Source: Bacillota bacterium
Lineage (GTDB): Bacteria > Bacillota > Clostridia > Clostridiales > Clostridiaceae
Direction: 5' to 3'
Assembly: GCA_021779235.1 (NCBI GenBank)
Contig: JAJYBA010000005.1
Coordinates: 1-23,455, forward strand
DNA: 23,455 nt
The translations under genes were made by a program, and so were the position numbers. The notes below the pieces were generated by a model. It saw only the letters and a program-made list of their open reading frames with translations. It was not told where the DNA came from and did not search any database. This document shows, in pieces, positions 7,248 to 14,213 of the stretch (positions within the stretch are counted from its first letter, which is position 1; the number at the start of each line of letters is the position of its first letter).

Positions 7248-7730
7248 CTATTTAGAATTAATTTTCCTCATAATATCTGGGATAATTTCCTCAGGTACTA
7301 ACCCTTTTATACATCCACCAAACATTGCGACCTGTTTAACTGAGGAAGAGCTTAGATAGCAATACTCAGCCTTTGTCATCATAAACACAGTTTCCTTACT
7401 TGGATCCAATTTATTATTCATTGCTGCCATTTGAAATTCATATTCAAAATCCGAAACGGCTCTAAGTCCTTTCACAATGACACCAGCACCCTCTTTATTC
7501 ATTAGGTCAACAAGTAAACCACTAAACTTCTTAACTTTCACATTAGGTAAATCTTTCACTACGTTTTTTATTTGCTCAACTCTCTCATCTACAGTGAAGA
7601 GACCTTTTTTTTCAGGGTTAACAAGAACTCCTACAATTAATTCATCAAAAACTCTAGACGCCCTCTCAATAATGTCTAAATGTCCGTTGGTTATTGGATC
7701 AAAACTGCCAGGGCAAATTGCCTTTTTCAT
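7248..7730 (-). CDS. coaD: Phosphopantetheine adenylyltransferase
   Basis: A 160-residue PPAT, catalysing ATP + 4'-phosphopantetheine to dephospho-CoA + pyrophosphate, the penultimate step of CoA synthesis in the cytosol. The N terminus has the phosphate-binding and catalytic signature CPGSFDPITNGHLD (TNGH at residues 14-17). RAVSDFEYEFQMAAMN in the middle and the YLSSSSVKQ segment are also typical. The length matches the family. A GGAGGC site precedes the ATG. It follows rsmD, as in many Firmicutes, with an 82-bp spacer containing only a weak hairpin. Confidence 0.98.
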   Translation of the reverse strand: MKKAICPGSFDPITNGHLDIIERASRVFDELIVGVLVNPEKKGLFTVDERVEQIKNVVKDLPNVKVKKFSGLLVDLMNKEGAGVIVKGLRAVSDFEYEFQMAAMNNKLDPSKETVFMMTKAEYCYLSSSSVKQVAMFGGCIKGLVPEEIIPDIMRKINSK

Positions 7731-7812
7731 GTTATGCCTCCATATATTCCTTTGGGGTAGATAACAATTATTCCTTGTTACCCGCCCTTTATTTCTTTAG
7801 TAAAACTAATAA

Positions 7813-8379
7813 TTAAGAATTATTAGCTCCCTTATATTCGTAAAACAATACAGTAGTGTTACCATATTTTCTTAAATCAGAAAGATGAATAATATTATTT
7901 CCTTCATATATTTCTTCTGAAGAATCTATTTTACAAACAATCAATCCATCTTCCCTTAAAAGTCTATTTGTAGAAATAATCTCAATAGCAGGTGGTATCA
8001 TGTCCTTAGCATATGGTGGATCTATAAAAATCAAATCAAACACAACTTTTTCATCTGCAAACTGTTGCATGTATTTATATGTATCACCTTTTAAACACTT
8101 ACATTTATCATTAAACTTTAAATTATCTACATTTTTTTGTAACATCTCAAATGTAGTATCACCCATATCAATTAGATAGCATTTCTCCGCCCCTCTACTT
8201 GCTGCTTCTAGACCTAAACTGCCAGTACCAGAAAACATATCCACCACAACCGCACCGTGTGTTCTATTTTGGATTATGTTAAATATAGCTTCTTTTATTC
8301 TATCTAATGTGGGTCTAGTTCCCATGCCAACTGGGGACAATAACTTTCTTCCTCTTGCACTTCCTGAAATAATTCTCAT
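7813..8379 (-). CDS. rsmD: 16S rRNA (guanine(966)-N(2))-methyltransferase RsmD
   Basis: A 188-residue Rossmann-fold methyltransferase that methylates G966 (E. coli numbering) of 16S rRNA using S-adenosylmethionine. The start MRIISGSARGRKL is the typical RsmD N terminus. Residues 47-56 (DMFSGTGSLG) form the SAM-binding motif, and DPPY (120-123) is the N2-methyltransferase catalytic motif. The frame extends 15 codons further upstream to an ATG at 8424, but the ATG at 8379 has a GGAGGA site and matches family length. It lies 76 bp downstream of recG and upstream of coaD, a conserved pairing. Confidence 0.96.
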   Translation of the reverse strand: MRIISGSARGRKLLSPVGMGTRPTLDRIKEAIFNIIQNRTHGAVVVDMFSGTGSLGLEAASRGAEKCYLIDMGDTTFEMLQKNVDNLKFNDKCKCLKGDTYKYMQQFADEKVVFDLIFIDPPYAKDMIPPAIEIISTNRLLREDGLIVCKIDSSEEIYEGNNIIHLSDLRKYGNTTVLFYEYKGANNS

Positions 8380-8455
8380 ATGTTTATTCCTCCATCTAAG
8401 CCAGTTTCGATAATATTTTAACATATATATGTAATTTATACAAAGATATTTTTTC

Positions 8456-10492
8456 CTAATTGAAACAAATGTAGTTAGAACTTTTCTCTATTTTTTCTAA
8501 TATTTCATTCTTCACCCTTTTGTCTTCAGCGTTGTCGCTTTGAATTAACTTTTTCGCTTCACTATTTGCAAGTTTTAAAATATTAATATCTTCGATTACA
8601 TCTGATAAAATTAATCCTGATTCACCACTCTGTTTAAAGCCAAATAATTCTCCCGCACCCCTAGTTTTTAAATCTTCTTCAGCAATAAAAAAGCCGTCAT
8701 TACTTTTTTTCAATATTTCCAGTCTTCTTTTCACTATATTATTTGTGATATTAGCTAACAGTATACAATAGGACTTATGCTTCCCTCTTCCTACTCTTCC
8801 TCTAAGTTGATGGAGTTGTGCAAGCCCAAACCTTTCTGAGTTTTCAATTATCATCATTGTAGCATTAGGTACATTTACTCCAACTTCAATTACTGTAGTA
8901 GAAATTAACGCTTTAATTTCACCACTTTTAAATTTTTCCATGACTTCATTTTTAAGTTTACTAGGCATTTTACCATATACCATTCCAATTTCTATAGTGC
9001 TAAAATATTCTTCTTTCAATTTTTCATAAAGTTTCTCAACTGAACTTAACTTCATTTCTTCATTTTCTTCTACTAAAGGGCAAACTATGTAAACTTGTCT
9101 TCCCTTATTAATTTCACTTAAAGCAAATTCATACACTTTCCCACTTGAGGCCATACTTTCATAGTATGTATCAATCTTTTGTCTGCCTGGTGGCAATTCA
9201 TCTATAATAGATACGTCTAAATCACCATATAAATATAGAGATAGTGTTCTAGGAATAGGAGTAGCTGTCATTACTAGAATATCTATGTTTTTACCTTTAT
9301 TTGAAAATCTATTTCTTTGTGTAACTCCAAAACGATGCTGCTCATCAGTAACAATCATACCTAAATTTTCAAATTCTACATTATCTTCAATAAGTGCATG
9401 GGTTCCAACAATAATATCAATGTTTCCAGCCTTTAACTCCGCTTTAATTAGTTCTTTGTTTTTAGCTGTAGTACTTCCACTTAATATTTGTATTCTAAGT
9501 GGAAAGTCCTTTAATACCTTTTGAATTTCTTCGTAATGTTGCTTTGCTAGGATTTCAGTTGGTGCCATCATAGCTGCTTGGTAGCCATTTTTCACTACGT
9601 TAAACATAGTAATTATAGCAACTATGGTTTTACCACTTCCAACATCCCCTTGCACCAGCCGATTCATGCCTATATTTTTCTTTTGATCAATTAGAATTTC
9701 CCTTACAACCTTGCTCTGTGCATTGGTAAGCTCAAATGGAAGATTTGCCTTTAATGATGTAAGTTCTGGAGCTATTTTAAATGCAATACCCTCATTATGA
9801 GATTTTATAAATTCTTTTAACATTAATATTTTTAATGAATACGTAAATAATTCTTGAAATTTAAGTCTTCTCTTTGATTCATTAAGGAGTTCCAAACTCT
9901 TAGGGCTATGTATATTACGGGTAGCCTCATCCAAAGAACAAAAACCATATTTTTCCACAAGCCATTTTGGTAAATTCTCTGTTATTTCAATGCTACACAA
10001 CACATCAGATATAATTTTATTAAAAAAATTATTTGTCACATTGCTTTTAAGCGGATACTTAGCAAGAATTTTATTTGTATCCATTGAAGTATTTTTCACT
10101 ATTTTAGGATTCATTATTGTAATTTCTTCCTTGAATTTATCCACTTTACCAGTAATAATATACTTATTTGAAATCTTATAGCTATTTTTTGCATAAGTTT
10201 GATTAAACCACTTACCCTTAAATTTATTTTCACCTTGGCAAAAGACTATAGTAGAAAGAGTTTTATTATTCTTTAACCTAACATCTTTTAATATATTTAA
10301 AACAGTACACTCTACAATGACTTTTTCATTTTCGGAGCATTCGAGAATGTTTTTCTGTGCAGAAACATGTTCATAATCTCGTGGAAAATATAATATTAGA
10401 TCTATTATGTTAAAAATTCCACACTTATTCAAAGTTTCTGCCATTTTAGGTCCTACACCCTTTATATATTTTATGTCACTATAAATATCCAC
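8456..10492 (-). CDS. recG: ATP-dependent DNA helicase RecG
   Basis: A 678-residue superfamily 2 helicase that remodels stalled forks and branch-migrates Holliday junctions. The N-terminal wedge/OB domain begins with IKYIKGVGPKMAETL. Walker A GDVGSGKT lies near residues 282-289 and the DEQH box near 383-386. MTATPIPRTL and QLRGRVGRG are motifs III and VI, and the TRGAGELFG C-terminal block is typical. The open frame begins with a GTG at 10501, but the GGAG overlapping that codon is correctly spaced for the second GTG, at 10492, giving MDIYSDIKY. The fakA terminator lies directly upstream, so a separate promoter is likely, though I could not define one. Confidence 0.96.
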   Translation of the reverse strand: MDIYSDIKYIKGVGPKMAETLNKCGIFNIIDLILYFPRDYEHVSAQKNILECSENEKVIVECTVLNILKDVRLKNNKTLSTIVFCQGENKFKGKWFNQTYAKNSYKISNKYIITGKVDKFKEEITIMNPKIVKNTSMDTNKILAKYPLKSNVTNNFFNKIISDVLCSIEITENLPKWLVEKYGFCSLDEATRNIHSPKSLELLNESKRRLKFQELFTYSLKILMLKEFIKSHNEGIAFKIAPELTSLKANLPFELTNAQSKVVREILIDQKKNIGMNRLVQGDVGSGKTIVAIITMFNVVKNGYQAAMMAPTEILAKQHYEEIQKVLKDFPLRIQILSGSTTAKNKELIKAELKAGNIDIIVGTHALIEDNVEFENLGMIVTDEQHRFGVTQRNRFSNKGKNIDILVMTATPIPRTLSLYLYGDLDVSIIDELPPGRQKIDTYYESMASSGKVYEFALSEINKGRQVYIVCPLVEENEEMKLSSVEKLYEKLKEEYFSTIEIGMVYGKMPSKLKNEVMEKFKSGEIKALISTTVIEVGVNVPNATMMIIENSERFGLAQLHQLRGRVGRGKHKSYCILLANITNNIVKRRLEILKKSNDGFFIAEEDLKTRGAGELFGFKQSGESGLILSDVIEDINILKLANSEAKKLIQSDNAEDKRVKNEILEKIEKSSNYICFN

Positions 10493-10564
10493 AAATACCA
10501 CTCCAAAAGTAAGATTTTAATAATATTTTTGTGCATCTTATATCTTTCATTACCAAATTATAAG

Positions 10565-10586
10565 AAAAAAAGCCCTAGGGCTTTTA
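10565..10586 (-). terminator. Intrinsic terminator after fakA, containing its stop codon
   Basis: A palindromic AAAAGCCCTAGGGCTTTT (10568-10585) is extended on the minus strand by a run of T residues (complement of the A run 10565-10571). The fakA stop codon (10584-10586) is inside the 5' arm. The plus-strand reading also has T-rich flanks, so it could act in both directions, although no plus-strand gene approaches it. Confidence 0.8.
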
Positions 10587-12227
10587 TTCAACTGAAGCAA
10601 TAAAATAATATAGTGGTTGTTTTCCATTATAATGTTGAATGTCTATATCTGGATACTTATCCTCTAAAGTAGAAATAAACTCTTCCACTTCACTTTCAAT
10701 GCAATCTTCACCATAGAAAATTGTAATAAGCTCACTATCTTCGGTGATCATACTATCTATAATATCTTCACAAACTTTATATATATCTGTTCCAACCTCT
10801 TTTATTTTTTGCTCAACTAAACCTAGTATATTTCCTTCTTTTATTACATTGCCATCAGCCTCAGTGTCTTTAACAGCATAGGTTACAGAAGCTGTTGCAA
10901 CATTTTTAATTGCTTCTTTTAATGTATTCTCATTTTCTTCTACACCAACTTCTGCATTAAACATAGTTACAGCAGTTACTCCTTGAGGGATAGTTTTAGA
11001 AGGAATAACAATTACATTTTTATCTGACAGTTCAACCGCTTGCAATGCTGCCATAAGTATATTCTTATTATTAGGTAATACAAATATGTTTTCAGCATTA
11101 ATTTTATTAATACTATCCAATATATCTTGTGTGCTTGGATTCATAGTTTGGCCACCTTCTATTACAACATCCACACCTAAATCTTGAAAAATGTTTTTGA
11201 TGCCTTCTCCAAGTGCAACAGATATAAATCCATATTTCTTATTTTCAATAAGCTCTTCTTTATTCAGTTCTTGAACCGCCTCATCCTCAATACCCAATAA
11301 ATTTCTATGTTGTTCTCTCATGTTTTCAATTTTAATCTTAGATAATTCACCTAGTGTTACTGCTTTTGAAAGCACTAGCCCTGGATCATTTGTGTGTATA
11401 TGAATTTTTACAAATTCATCCTGCGCAACTACAACCATTGAGTCTCCAAGCTTTTCTAAATAATTCTTTAATTCGTTAGTATCAACATTTTCAGTGATAA
11501 CTAACAATTCAGTACAGTATCCAAACTTTATGTCTACAGGCATATCTGCAGCTGAAGATGGTATTGCTTCTGATTTATTACTTTGCTTGTCTGATTTATT
11601 AACTGTAGCTTCCATATTACTGCTTAGAGCTTCATACATTCCTTTAAGCAATATTAGAAGTCCCATCCCACCTGCATCAACTACTTTTGCTTGTTTTAAT
11701 GCTGGAAGCATATCTGGAGTTTTATTTAGCATAATTTCACTATGCTTGCAAACCTCCTGCATAAGTGTAACAACGTTGGCTTTTGGGTTATTAACTGCAC
11801 TGTCACCAGCAGCTTTAATAATAGTTAAAATCGTTCCTTCAGTAGGTCTCATAACAGCTTTATATGCAAAATTTGCACCTTCTAAAATACTTTTAGCAAA
11901 TTCTTCAGAAGTAGCTTCTTCTATACCTTCTAACCCTTTTCCAATGCCTCTAAATATTTGTGATAGTATAACACCTGAATTGCCTCTTGCACCCATAAGC
12001 GCGCCTCTAGCTAATTTTTGCGATACCTCACCAATAGACTTAGTTGACATACTTTCAATTTCTTGCACTGCTGCTTTGAATGTCATTGACATATTCGTAC
12101 CCGTATCTCCATCTGGAACCGGAAACACATTTAGTGAATTTACATATTCTTTTTCATCTTCTAACATATTAGATGCATTTATTACCATATTCCGGAAATG
12201 TTGTCCGTTAATTTTTAAGTATTCCAA
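10584..12227 (-). CDS. fakA: DAK2-domain protein, fatty acid kinase FakA type (YloV)
   Basis: A 547-residue protein with a DAK2 ATP-binding domain at the N terminus (roughly residues 10-200). The metal- and nucleotide-binding motif NVFPVPDGDTGTNM has its aspartates in DGDTG at 39-43, and GARGNSGVILSQIFRG follows. A linker and a C-terminal phosphatase-like domain (about 300-547) complete the FakA architecture. FakA phosphorylates fatty acids held by FakB (DegV) partners, feeding PlsY; no fakB is in this window. The start is TTG, preceded by an excellent AAGGAGGT site 7 nt away that overlaps the asp23 stop. No alternative ATG fits. The asp23-fakA pairing is standard in Firmicutes, and a hairpin terminator ends the unit. 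Assignment to fatty acid kinase rather than another DAK2 activity is by family. Confidence 0.9.
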   Translation of the reverse strand: MEYLKINGQHFRNMVINASNMLEDEKEYVNSLNVFPVPDGDTGTNMSMTFKAAVQEIESMSTKSIGEVSQKLARGALMGARGNSGVILSQIFRGIGKGLEGIEEATSEEFAKSILEGANFAYKAVMRPTEGTILTIIKAAGDSAVNNPKANVVTLMQEVCKHSEIMLNKTPDMLPALKQAKVVDAGGMGLLILLKGMYEALSSNMEATVNKSDKQSNKSEAIPSSAADMPVDIKFGYCTELLVITENVDTNELKNYLEKLGDSMVVVAQDEFVKIHIHTNDPGLVLSKAVTLGELSKIKIENMREQHRNLLGIEDEAVQELNKEELIENKKYGFISVALGEGIKNIFQDLGVDVVIEGGQTMNPSTQDILDSINKINAENIFVLPNNKNILMAALQAVELSDKNVIVIPSKTIPQGVTAVTMFNAEVGVEENENTLKEAIKNVATASVTYAVKDTEADGNVIKEGNILGLVEQKIKEVGTDIYKVCEDIIDSMITEDSELITIFYGEDCIESEVEEFISTLEDKYPDIDIQHYNGKQPLYYFIASVE

Positions 12228-12240
12228 TGTCCGTACCTCC

Positions 12241-12591
12241 TTAGACCCTTACACCTTGGACGTTTACTGTTATTGCCGCAACCTTCAGTCCTGTATAATT
12301 TTCAACATTATATCTTATTTTTTGAATTATATTATTAGCTATTACAGAGATTTTTGTGCCATATTCAACTATTATATATAATTCAATAAATAGTTGATTT
12401 TCCTTAGAATGAATTTTAACTCCTTTATTTAAACCATCACTCTTAATCAATTGCCAAAATCCATCCTTGGCATCTTTTAATGCCATGCCCACAACACCAT
12501 AACACTCCATTGTAGAAATGCCAACTATGTTAGCTAACACTTCTTCTGAATAATATATAGTACCATTCTCGTTCGTAATGTTACCTTTCAT
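12241..12591 (-). CDS. Asp23/Gls24 family protein (YloU)
   Basis: A 116-residue Asp23/Gls24 family protein. Members are abundant envelope- or membrane-associated proteins, often linked to alkaline or cell-wall stress, with unclear molecular function. The conserved pattern appears as YYSEEVLANIVGISTMECYGVVGM near residues 13-36 and VNVQGVRV at the C terminus. There is no membrane segment or signal peptide. An AAAGGAGG site precedes the ATG. It lies immediately upstream of fakA with coupled signals and is divergent from rpmB, the usual Firmicutes arrangement. Confidence 0.93.
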   Translation of the reverse strand: MKGNITNENGTIYYSEEVLANIVGISTMECYGVVGMALKDAKDGFWQLIKSDGLNKGVKIHSKENQLFIELYIIVEYGTKISVIANNIIQKIRYNVENYTGLKVAAITVNVQGVRV

Positions 12592-12623
12592 TGTAATTCC
12601 TCCTTTTAACCGCCATATAGATT

Positions 12624-12652
12624 ATTTTATATTATAATATTAATTTATTCAA
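12624..12652 (-). promoter_or_regulatory. Candidate promoter for asp23-fakA
   Basis: On the minus strand, TTGAAT (12652-12647) and TAAAAT (12629-12624) are 17 bp apart, about 30 bp upstream of the asp23 start. An offset TATAAT nearby shows how AT-rich the site is, so the exact hexamers are uncertain. Confidence 0.5.
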
Positions 12653-12701
12653 GAAAATTAATTTTATAATTACTTTATTTACTAATAATTTTGTATTTCA
12701 C

Positions 12702-12731
12702 TTGCAAGAGTAGTAGTATCTATGTTACAAT
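12702..12731 (+). promoter_or_regulatory. Candidate promoter for rpmB
   Basis: TTGCAA (12702-12707) and TACAAT (12726-12731) are separated by 18 bp, about 50 bp ahead of the rpmB start. A small GAAGA/TCTTC hairpin with a T-rich loop lies in the leader just before the ribosome binding site. Confidence 0.6.
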
Positions 12732-12788
12732 AATTTGTGTTTGAATTGAGAAGATTTTTTTCTTCGTAGTCTTAAGGAGGTGTTTTCA

Positions 12789-12980
12789 TTGTCAAGAAAA
12801 TGCGAAATATGCAATAAAGGTGTTATTTCAGGTAGCCAATATAGTCACTCACACCGTCAATCAAAAAGAAAATGGGCTCCAAATATCCAAAAAGTTAAAG
12901 CTATAGTTAGCGGAACACCTAAATCTATACATGTATGTACTAGATGTCTTCGTTCTGGTAAAGTACAACGTGCTATATAA
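12789..12980 (+). CDS. rpmB: Large ribosomal subunit protein bL28
   Basis: A 63-residue basic 50S protein. The sequence follows bL28 from MSRKCEICNKGV through CTRCLRSGKV. Two CxxC pairs (C5/C8 and C50/C53) mark the zinc-binding form. The start needs care: the frame is open from a GTG at 12780, but that GTG overlaps the AAGGAGG ribosome binding site (12774-12780). The TTG at 12789, 8 nt past the site, gives the standard N terminus. It is monocistronic, with its own promoter and a strong terminator, and is divergent from asp23-fakA, the usual Firmicutes arrangement. Confidence 0.97.
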   Translation: MSRKCEICNKGVISGSQYSHSHRQSKRKWAPNIQKVKAIVSGTPKSIHVCTRCLRSGKVQRAI

Positions 12981-12990
12981 TTTAAGAAAT

Positions 12991-13023
12991 AAAAATGCAG
13001 CTGTATAAGCTGCATTTTTTATT
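12991..13023 (+). terminator. Terminator of rpmB, probably bidirectional (also serving spoVM)
   Basis: AAAAATGCAGC (12991-13001) and GCTGCATTTTT (13009-13019) form a perfect 11-bp stem with a 7-base loop, followed by T-rich sequence on the plus strand. On the minus strand the same hairpin also ends in a TTTTT arm and ATTTC, and lies about 50 bp after spoVM, so it can end both convergent transcripts. Confidence 0.9.
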
Positions 13024-13071
13024 TTGCATGAAACCTATTAACTGCAAATCTAATAATCTGAGTTTCCTATG

Positions 13072-13140
13072 TTATTTTCTAAAAAAAAATTTAATTATTC
13101 GAGATATAAATCTCGGTAATTTAATAGCCACAATTCTCAT
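13072..13140 (-). CDS. spoVM: Stage V sporulation protein M (SpoVM)
   Basis: A 22-residue peptide, shorter than most gene callers report. It aligns without gaps to Bacillus subtilis SpoVM (26 residues): start MR for MK, then IKLPRF at positions 6-11 against IKLPKF, with the key proline at position 9, I15, and a basic C terminus (RK). SpoVM is an amphipathic helix that recognises the curved forespore membrane and anchors the SpoIVA coat platform. A GGGAGGG site (13148-13154) sits 7 nt before the ATG. The thiN-spoVM-rpmB order matches Bacillus. It lacks the last four residues of the Bacillus peptide and its codons 18-20 are a run of nine T. An internal CGAGAT/ATCTCG hairpin precedes that run. 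Confidence 0.9.
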   Translation of the reverse strand: MRIVAIKLPRFISRIIKFFFRK

Positions 13141-13216
13141 CTTTCTTCCCTCCCGAATATGAAGTATCCAAAATTTCTAATTATACTACCTATATATAAC
13201 CAAATAACTGCTATGT

Positions 13217-13248
13217 TTTTGCAATGTAAAAAACATGTACTTGCAAAA
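13217..13248 (-). repeat. Inverted repeat between the small membrane gene and spoVM
   Basis: TTTTGCA (13217-13223) plus ATGT (13224-13227) pair with ACAT (13233-13236) and TGCAAAA (13242-13248), with a five-base loop and a five-base bulge. It has no T-run like a terminator. It may be an RNA hairpin in the leader of spoVM or an operator. Function is unknown. Confidence 0.45.
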
Positions 13249-13281
13249 CCTATTTTTATTTACCACTTTATCTGCATATCA

Positions 13282-13452
13282 CTAACAATGGTCGTGGTGA
13301 TCCATTATACTATAGCCAAAATATACAACTGCTCCTCCCACAGCAATTATCCACCACCAAAATGGAACTATTATTACCGTTATAATTCCTACGCCTATAC
13401 ATGCAATGATTAATCCAAGCTGCTTTTCTAAACATTTATAATATTTTTTCAT
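13282..13452 (-). CDS. Small two-helix membrane protein with His-rich C terminus, unknown function
   Basis: A 56-residue protein not resembling any family I can name with confidence. After a basic N terminus (MKKYYKCLEK) come two hydrophobic stretches, about residues 12-30 and 32-48, separated by PFWWW, so a short helical hairpin in the membrane is likely. The tail DHHDHC (51-56) looks metal-binding. The evidence for a real gene is a very strong GGGAGGGG site (13461-13468) 8 nt before the ATG, hydrophobic codon structure, a plausible sporulation-type promoter directly upstream, and a position between the thiN terminator and spoVM. There may be two cytosolic ends (N-in/C-in). A role in sporulation is an inference from context only. 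The plus-strand frame over the same bases lacks a ribosome binding site and is not a gene. Confidence 0.75.
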   Translation of the reverse strand: MKKYYKCLEKQLGLIIACIGVGIITVIIVPFWWWIIAVGGAVVYFGYSIMDHHDHC

Positions 13453-13483
13453 AAGTTATTCCCCTCCCAAAGTATTCCAATAT

Positions 13484-13511
13484 TATTATATGATTCACTA
13501 TCACCAATGTT
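13484..13511 (-). promoter_or_regulatory. Possible sporulation promoter (sigma-K/sigma-E type) for the small membrane gene and spoVM
   Basis: On the minus strand, AACA (13511-13508) is followed after 16 bp (from its AC) by CATATAATA (13492-13484). This fits the mother-cell sigma-K consensus as I know it (AC, 16-17 bp, CATAnnnTA). The -10 also resembles sigma-E CATACAaT, but the sigma-E -35 is poor. A sigma-A reading (TTGTAA, 19 bp, TATAAT) is possible but has long spacing. It starts about 10 bases after the thiN terminator. Confidence 0.45.
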
Positions 13512-13522
13512 ACAAAAATAAA

Positions 13523-13567
13523 AAAAACTATTTTTTCATTGAAATCATCAATAAAAAAATAGTTTTT
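13523..13567 (-). terminator. Intrinsic terminator after thiN
   Basis: On the minus strand a 20-bp stem forms: AAAAACTATTTTTT plus ATTGA against TCAAT plus AAAAAATAGTTTTT, joined by one G-T wobble, with a five-base loop and a following T-rich run. On the plus strand the wobble becomes a C/A mismatch, so the minus direction is favoured. It begins 10 bases after the thiN stop and closes the long priA-thiN run. Confidence 0.85.
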
Positions 13568-13576
13568 ATTTAAATA

Positions 13577-14212
13577 TTAATCTGATGATAATATTAACAT
13601 CAGCGTCCCAGATTTAAATTTAAGCTCCACCTGAGGCATTGCAAACTCATTTGAAATAGTTATACTTTGCCCAATTTTCAAATTGTAATTATTTAGAGGG
13701 TATTTTGCACCCTCAATAGTTAATCCTACTATTTCATCCCCATAAGATTGTACTGAGAATATTTCACCCACGGTGCCGTTTAATGAAGTTGAGGTATCAA
13801 TTAACCTTATAGTATTGTTTTCATCCTTTAAATAAGCATTAACGCCATACTCTAAACAAATTTTTAACATTCCAATATTGCCAAGCAAATGATCAATTCT
13901 ACTTCCTGTGCATCCCAAGAATACTATTTCATTTGGTTTCATGGAAAGTGCCTTTTTAACTGCAATTTCAGTATCAGTAAAATCCTTTTCTGTAGGATAA
14001 ATATCTATAATACAATTACTTTTTTTAAAATAATCTAACACGTTTTTATCAATTGAATCAAAATCTCCTACAAGTAAATTCGGCACTATATTATAACTAT
14101 ATAGGCAATTAGCACCACTATCTGCTCCAATTAAAAATGTATCTCCAGTAATTTCCTTAATGAGTAATTCTCGAGGGGGTGGATTACCTCCTGACACTAT
14201 TATAGCCTTCAT
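13577..14212 (-). CDS. thiN: Thiamine pyrophosphokinase
   Basis: A 211-residue enzyme that transfers pyrophosphate from ATP to thiamine, giving thiamine diphosphate. Motifs of the family are VSGGNPP near the N terminus, GADSGAN at 29-35, GDFDS at 49-53, KDFTDTE at 76-82 and GSRIDH at 103-108 (metal and ATP binding); the smaller C-terminal beta domain binds thiamine. It begins one base after the rpe stop, with only a modest AGGT-like ribosome binding site inside rpe, so translation is probably coupled. A terminator follows. thiN next to rpe and rsgA is the standard Firmicutes order. Confidence 0.95.
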   Translation of the reverse strand: MKAIIVSGGNPPPRELLIKEITGDTFLIGADSGANCLYSYNIVPNLLVGDFDSIDKNVLDYFKKSNCIIDIYPTEKDFTDTEIAVKKALSMKPNEIVFLGCTGSRIDHLLGNIGMLKICLEYGVNAYLKDENNTIRLIDTSTSLNGTVGEIFSVQSYGDEIVGLTIEGAKYPLNNYNLKIGQSITISNEFAMPQVELKFKSGTLMLILSSD

Positions 14213-14213
14213 G

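Noticed and set aside
7745..7780. Hairpin GGGT...ACCC between coaD and rsmD as a terminator
   Set aside because: The stem is bulged and lacks a T-run, and the flanking genes look co-transcribed.
11494..12381. Long plus-strand frame of 295 codons
   Set aside because: It is antisense to fakA and asp23, both clearly recognisable. Long antisense frames are common in AT-rich coding sequence with this codon bias, and there is no ribosome binding site.
13159..13413. Plus-strand frame of 84 codons between rpmB and thiN
   Set aside because: No ribosome binding site and unusual composition. The minus strand over the same bases holds a better-supported small gene.
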